Part shown: positions 44,101 to 64,000 of the stretch, one piece after another
How the letters are laid out: every line of letters starts with the position of its first letter
How positions within the stretch are numbered: the stretch's first letter is position 1
Source: Sycon ciliatum
Lineage: Eukaryota; Porifera; Calcarea; Leucosolenida; Sycettidae
DNA: 64,000 nucleotides
Reading direction: 5' to 3'
Assembly (NCBI RefSeq): GCF_964019385.1
Contig: NC_088644.1
Coordinates: forward strand, 20,221,654 to 20,285,653
Program-made: the position numbers and the translations under genes
The notes under the pieces: generated by a model
What the model was told of the DNA's origin: nothing
Seen by the model: only the letters and a program-made list of their open reading frames with translations
Databases searched by the model: none

Positions 44101-44974
44101 TGTCCTGCACGTTGTTGATGATGCCACTATGTCTATGTGTAGTTGCAGGGTGAAGAGATAGGGCCTCAAGATTCATGCAGTGATGCATGTTACCGTAAAT
44201 CTCAGTCACTCCCATTGCTTCCATGTTGTGCTGTTATAATTTTTTTGTTATAATGAGGCGAATCAGGGCATATGTAGCCTGGTTGTTCAAATTGCAACAT
44301 GCACCACACTACACATACCTCACCATATGAAGCACTGAATAATACTTCAACTTCAATTATTTACTGAATCTCTTGACAGCCACCTGTTTTTGACCATGTT
44401 AGGTCTCACCAGGGGAGTTCAGAGTAACTACATGTACAGTCCATTTCAAAAATATAGACGCATGGTATTTTTGAAATATTTCAAATTTGGCTGGAGCTTC
44501 TTGAGAAATGTTTTCGGAATATTGCTCAGGTCCTTCTTCCAAATACTCTCATATCGATTTTTTTTAAGTGATCAGACAACAAACACCCAATTTCGAATTT
44601 TTTGTGCATAAAGTGATCAAAGATTTTATGTGGTATAGATGCTGGCCTAACGGTTTTTTGAAATCACGCGTCTACATTTTTGAAACGCACTGTAGGCAAA
44701 CAGATTGCAATGAAGTCAAATTCATTCTAATATTCTATTCATAGGATTTCACTGCCGTATCCACGTGCAATAGCACATGGCATATGAAACAGATTTTGCA
44801 CTCGTACAGATTAATCCCTCGTCTTTCTTCTACTGATCTGAACGTTGTGTATGGCTATGCAGGTGTGGCACTGTTGAGGAGGCAGCTTCAATGGCCTGTT
44901 TCATTGTGTCCAAGGAGGCATCATTCAACACCGGCTTCAATTTCGACTTGAGCGGAGGCAGAGCGCCGTTTTAG
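41130..44974 (+). CDS. short-chain dehydrogenase/reductase (SDR), 5 exons
   Basis: Exons: 41130-41604, 41794-41897, 42786-42852, 43940-44066, 44863-44974. All have GT/AG introns and phases that join to a single 885-nt frame, 294 residues plus stop TAG. It is an NAD(P)-dependent classical SDR with a Rossmann fold: cofactor loop TGGADGIG near residue 28, DIN after the second strand (Asp favouring NAD), NCAG, a catalytic Ser in VASLSGKI and the YSSSK catalytic Tyr/Lys. The C-terminal ending FDLSGGRAPF and IPMKRCGTVEEAA resemble bacterial FabG-like/sugar-acid dehydrogenases in my memory. The insertion around residues 70-100 is longer than usual. Substrate unknown. The ATG context (GAAATGG) is good. 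Introns hold MITEs (42399, 43150, 44437). Confidence 0.9.
42399..42575. mobile_element. MITE with CAGTCAACCT ends, copy 2
   Basis: CAGTCAACCTC at the left and GGTCGACTG at the right, TA after the right end. Internal words (TCTTCAGACC, CGATTGAGGGTGGTTATT) match 5889-6050. Lies in SDR intron 2, next to a (CATA)n tract at 42341-42385. Confidence 0.6.
43150..43805. mobile_element. diverged CTTGACTGACTCAC-type MITE in SDR intron 3
   Basis: Left end words CACTTGACTGGTGACTCACGG, AAGTACACAAGAAGCACG and CATTCCACTTG recur inverted on the right side (about 43700-43800) and match the MITE at 38697-39087. Interior unique. Confidence 0.55.
44437..44692. mobile_element. mariner-like MITE, 256 bp, copy 1
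   Basis: Ends CAGTCCATTTCAAAAATATA and, inverted, CAGTGCGTTTCAAAAATGTA, followed by GACGC. TA flanks both sides. Internal words AAATTTGGCTGGAGCTTCTTG and AAAGTGATCA.AGATTTTATG match 57660-57898. In SDR intron 4. Confidence 0.75.
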
Positions 44975-45742
44975 CCACCCGGTTTCAACCCATTACAAAC
45001 ATGAGTAGATCTTGCAAACAAAAATTCAGCAAATCCATTCTATACATATTTGATTAGGTATGAAAAGATCTATTATTTTTCAGAGTCAAATGTCATGGCA
45101 TTAGCCCACTCTCATCATGACTTTGGTACTATAATGTAGTACAGCCTCAGTAGCTTGTTGGCAGAGAATCCCTCAGTGTAATCCAACATTTTATCAATCC
45201 ACTCTGTACAAACTTGATTGGAAATTTTATGGAAAATTCCCTAATTTAATATTAGAGTCAATCTCAAAGTCAAATAGGCATGGCATTATCCCACACCCAT
45301 TGTGAAGTTGGATCCTGTACATGTACTGTGGTATATGCGAGAGTTCTGCCCATTGAACAAAAATCGACATTAATCCATAGATAATGAGGGCATCATCACC
45401 CCACAACTGACTACAATTACTATAGTGTAGTTTGAATTGTGTAGATCTACACCCTTACTGTGGAACAAAAAAAATTATATTGGCACACACGGTTTCGAGG
45501 ACTGGCTATTTTAAATAAGAACAAGAAATTCAGACATAAACCTGTGCGCTAGGAATGATAATTATGGATAAATTCCAGTTGCAAAAGGAAACTTGTTGCG
45601 GAAAAATAAGGTTCCTTGGGGTTTTTCGCACAGTAATTCTAAAAAATGGTTAATTTAAAAACACCTATATATTCGCTCAATACCAAGCTATACCAAGTTA
45701 CCAAGTAGTGATCAAGTGAATGATATCAAGAATGCACAATGG

Positions 45743-45748
45743 AATAAA
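45743..45748 (+). terminator. possible SDR poly(A) signal
   Basis: AATAAA about 770 bp after the SDR stop, the first clear plus-strand signal. The 3' UTR assignment is inference. A minus-strand ATTAAA near 45782-45787 could serve the convergent myosin gene. Confidence 0.3.
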
Positions 45749-45987
45749 TAAAACCGGACGGTGAACACAAAGTGAATCAATTTTAATGAAGCAATAAAAA
45801 GAACTAACTCTGCCGTCATCATCATCATGCATCAACGAAGTCAAATGTTTTCCATAATCGATTTTCATGTCACTATCATCAGCGGAATATCGTGACTGAA
45901 TTGAAGGCTAGCCAAGCAAAAACAATGACAAACTGAATCAATGAATGTTTCCTGACTGCAACTTAAAATAATGTGTAGAATGTATTG

Positions 45988-61009
<15,022 letters not shown>

Positions 61010-62593
61010 GCCAGCTTGAACAGCAAGGCACACAACTCATAAAAATAGACTAATGTTGCCTTTCTCTCTTCTCCCTCGCGAACAGAAAACCAAGCCAGTC
61101 GCCAGAGCTAGAGAAGCTCAGCTGCCTTGTCCTGTGCCTGTTTCACCTCTCATCGGTGCCTGAATAACATAATGACTTCCTGTCCTTCAGAGGTGCCGGC
61201 CTCAAGCACGGTCGGTAGCACGAGAAAATAATTTCACTCAACACAGCCAAAGTGAAATCTCACCATTACTCGGCATTAGGCATTACGCATTTTCGATAGC
61301 TGTCACACCACAAGCCTAGCCACTGATCACTTTTTTTCTTTCAATCCCGGGATCCCATGAAGATCTTCCAAAAGTTCAAGATCCTTCTGTGCCCAGGGCC
61401 TGGGGTAGGGCCAGCCAAACACAATCGTCACTTGCAGAAAATCATTGTGCTGGCCAATGAAAACAGATTCAGTGAGTCACTGATTCAGTGATTGCCCTGA
61501 TTGATGAAGAGAAATCGGTGTAACACTTGCCAGCTACAACGCGTGGTCGAGACTTGAGAGTGCAAGTACAAATGGATGAAAAGCAGACAGCGGTTGGGTC
61601 GCGGTCACGCTCACACTTTTCACACAGCTCTAGCACTCAGACTCTCAATGTTAGCACTTAGCTGCATGGCACTGATGCAGAGATGGTTCAGGCTGAATTA
61701 TTTGGGGCTCTATCCTCGGCTCGTACAGATACTTCACGTCGCATTCGTTCCATTCTAAGCCGGCGAACACAGCTGATCGTGCCCGTGCTTTCTCAGCAGA
61801 ATGCGGGCTCACCTAGCCGTGATCCGTGTCGCGATGGCCAAAACACCGCCGTGGTGATGATTGATAGTCTCCGAGCCTCCGAGGCCTGCTAGCAGCGGAG
61901 GTGATGTGATGTGGGGCAAAGCATGACACATCCGAAGACAACTGATAATTTTGTTGTGGCTGGACGCCATAAAAAGCAATGCCATGCGCCACTGCCCACT
62001 GCAAATGAACAGCAGGGCTGGTCCACTGCTTCAGTGCCAGCGGTTTACTGTTGCTGTCACGAATCTAGGCTCGTAGTGCTGCTGTCAGTATTCTCTACTG
62101 TACCTCACAACATCGCCTCGATGTCTTAGACCGGTATCATTGTCACCCAGAGTGTTCTTAGATGCTAAGTAAAGTGTGTCTTTGCATTGCTGTCAATCCA
62201 TGATGAACCAAACAGTTCCAACTGATACTTACTTCGTTCTTGGGTCTGCTTCCATATTCGTTGCTTGCGAACGTATTTAGTTGAAAAGGATGTCATCGTG
62301 GACTGGTGGTGGCGTTCAGTGGTGAGGTACAGGTAGGCTCAACTCGAGCTTCGAGGTATCATCGCAAACTGCTGTTGTAAAGGCATGGCTGCTCAGTGGC
62401 AGTGATGTTGCCAAGTGTATTGTTGGTATGCATAAATCGTGCGTGTATCTGGCCGCGGTGGACACACCATGTACCAACACCCAAACAAAGAATAAAAAAA
62501 TAATAGTTTTGGCCATTTGTTCCACTTCGAGTGTACAATACAGCCATCCTGGTACTGTACACCAGGTACACGTATAAAGTCCTATACATGATC
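61010..62593. other. upstream region of the myosin gene, no gene seen
   Basis: Contains the presumed promoter and 5' UTR of the myosin gene (minus strand). I see no convincing TATA box directly upstream of 61009 on that strand, and no further coding sequence. Confidence 0.35.
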
Positions 62594-63196
62594 ATGCTGA
62601 CCTTTCATACAAACTTCCAGTCAACTTGCCCATCATGCCGGCGGCATATAAACCTCATTATACTGAGCTTGTATACAAACTCCCATCTCTCCCCACACAA
62701 CACTCCAGACTTGTATTTTGCATATAACACTTTTACAGGTACTTCGATGACGAGAATATAAACTGGTATATAAACTGGTATATAAACTGGTGTATAAACT
62801 GGTATATAAACTCCTTTTTTTTTAGGATCACACTAGGGGAGTTTGTATATCAGCTCAGTATAAGCATAATATAACCTACTCAGTTGAATATGGGAAATAT
62901 AAACCAATATACAAACCTCGGCTTCGCCTCGGTTTGTATACAGGTTTATATTTCCCATATAATCAACTGGTTAGGTTATATTATATACTTATAGTCATAC
63001 AAACCCCATAGATCGCCACCATACTAGAAACAGGAAGAAGTAATTAGTTGACTGTCAGTTTGTATGACTATGAAGGTCAGCAAAGTATTACATCCCACTA
63101 GTACGCTTGTACGTGAAATATAAACCATCATAATTATTATAAACCTCGGCTTCACCTCGGTTTGTATGTCGGTTTATATTTCACGTACAAGCGTAG
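62594..63196. repeat. cascade of nested palindromes
   Basis: Outer pair TGCTGACCTTTCATACAAAC (62594-62614) against GTTTGTATGACTATGAAGGT (from 63058). Middle pair around 62836-63009 (GGGGAGTTTGTAT..., GCATAATATAACCTA...). Inner hairpins 62881-62970 and 63103-63194 both have the core AAACCTCGGCTTC(G/A)CCTCGGTTTG. A 12-bp tandem repeat AAACTGGTATAT lies at 62760-62810. No ORF. Confidence 0.7.
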
Positions 63197-63227
63197 ATCT
63201 ACTATTGGGTTGTATTATACGTACAAG

Positions 63228-63239
63228 CAGGGAGTCGTG
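63228..63239. mobile_element. 12-bp transposon-tip remnant
   Basis: CAGGGAGTCGTG lies between two copies of GTACAAG (63221-63227 and 63240-63246). Same tip as 32253 and 39813. Confidence 0.5.
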
Positions 63240-63436
63240 GTACAAGTCATACTCAGCCATACATGTACTGATGATGTAGTGTATACTGTCATGACATTGT
63301 ATTGATTTGTACTTGCATGCGGTAGACACCAACCCGTAGATCTACGGGCCGTAGCAAAACAGGAGAGACAGAGTGGACCAGAGGCAGAGGCAGAGGTTGA
63401 TCCGCCCTACAAAGTACAATGCTACATGTACTAGTA

Positions 63437-63644
63437 CAGTAGAACCTGTGACTAACGACCACACCTTGGGGCCAGAGAAAGCGGTCTTTACTCTTTAGTG
63501 GCAGGTGGTCCTTACTTCCCTTAGAGGTTTGCACAGCACAACCATGTGAGACCGTCCGTGCCTGGCGAAGTGGTCTTTATATTAGTACCACTACCAGGCT
63601 GGTCGCTAGTCACAATGGTCTTTAAGTAAGTATTAGTTTTACTG
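63437..63644. mobile_element. MITE with CAGTAGAACCT/ACTG ends
   Basis: Begins CAGTAGAACCTGTGAC after TA (63435-63436) and ends TTAGTTTTACTG before TA. Internal words GGTCTTTA and AGTGGTCTTTATATTAG recur in both halves. Resembles pogo/Tigger derivatives. Confidence 0.6.
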
Positions 63645-63659
63645 TAGTTTGCTTCCTAT

Positions 63660-63693
63660 CAGGGAGCCGTATAAAAATAGATACGACTCCCCG
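63660..63693. mobile_element. 34-bp transposon-tip remnant with 8-bp target duplication
   Basis: CAGGGAGCCGTATA and, inverted, CGGGGAGTCGTATC are joined by a 6-base spacer. Flanks CTTCCTAT (63652-63659) and CTTCATAT (63694-63701) match at 7 of 8 positions. Confidence 0.65.
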
Positions 63694-63781
63694 CTTCATA
63701 TACATGTAATTATGTACGACACGTCCATGACTGTACAATCATCTCTTTGTTTCTAACCACGAGGACAGTGGTAAAAACGGA

Positions 63782-63866
63782 GAAAGGACCGTAATAACAG
63801 TTATGACTAACATTCCACCAAGATAACTAATACGTACATGTATACAGTCAGATAGTGCGACAACAA
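63782..63866. repeat. single-arm relative of the 46.8-kb hairpin
   Basis: GTTATGACTAAC.TTCCACCAA..TAACTA and ATACAGTCAG occur in the order found in the left arm of 46831-46997. The second arm is not in the window. Confidence 0.55.
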
Positions 63867-64000
63867 GGCCCAAAACTGACAAGGATATTGAGACATTCGA
63901 CGACCTGACATGGAGCTCCAAATTTGACCAAAATATCCACGAAGCGCAAATCAACAACCTTCCAACTATTACTTAGAAGGCTCAGGTGCGGGAAGTGATA

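Overview
This is eukaryotic, intron-containing animal DNA rather than bacterial or phage sequence. Two host genes can be spliced completely by eye with consensus GT/AG introns, and most of the remainder is transposable elements, MITEs and microsatellites. A myosin with an SH2-domain tail, compact multi-exon genes and abundant ACATGTACATGT-type simple repeats suggest a marine invertebrate near the base of the animals. A sponge is my best guess, but no sequence here proves it.

Layout. 0-9 kb: MITEs, a tRNA-derived SINE with a clear target-site duplication, and a proline-rich minus-strand exon (6.3-6.7 kb). 9-12.5 kb: a 0.54-kb unit present twice; the (CA)n next to the first copy carries a hAT-like element, which itself carries a second SINE. 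13-22 kb: an acidic hypothetical ORF, then an apparently intact young Ty3/gypsy retrotransposon (gag, a GGGAAAC frameshift site, pol, identical 414-bp LTRs) nested in the LTR of a short non-autonomous LTR element. 22-27 kb: a 39-bp minisatellite, a broken tyrosine recombinase and a piggyBac-like element inserted in a hairpin. 27-28.4 kb: candidate minus-strand exons of an unrecognised gene, one a paralogue of the 6.3-kb exon. 28.6-29.1 kb: two neighbouring MITEs. 32.3-37.2 kb: a cut-and-paste transposon with two convergent genes, a THAP-domain DDE transposase and a SWIM/YqaJ-nuclease/PHD protein. 37.3-40.7 kb: foldback elements.

Host genes. 41.1-45.0 kb (+) is a five-exon short-chain dehydrogenase (294 aa). 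46.0-61.0 kb (-) is a 25-exon unconventional myosin (1246 aa) with a class III-like motor, one IQ motif, a low-complexity tail, an SH2 domain and a basic C-terminus. The two genes converge, with stop codons about 1 kb apart. 61-64 kb holds nested palindromes and MITEs.

The points most worth a second look are the SH2-tailed myosin, the THAP/SWIM-YqaJ-PHD transposon, and a family of tiny TIR-tip remnants (as short as 19 bp) still flanked by 7-8-bp target duplications.
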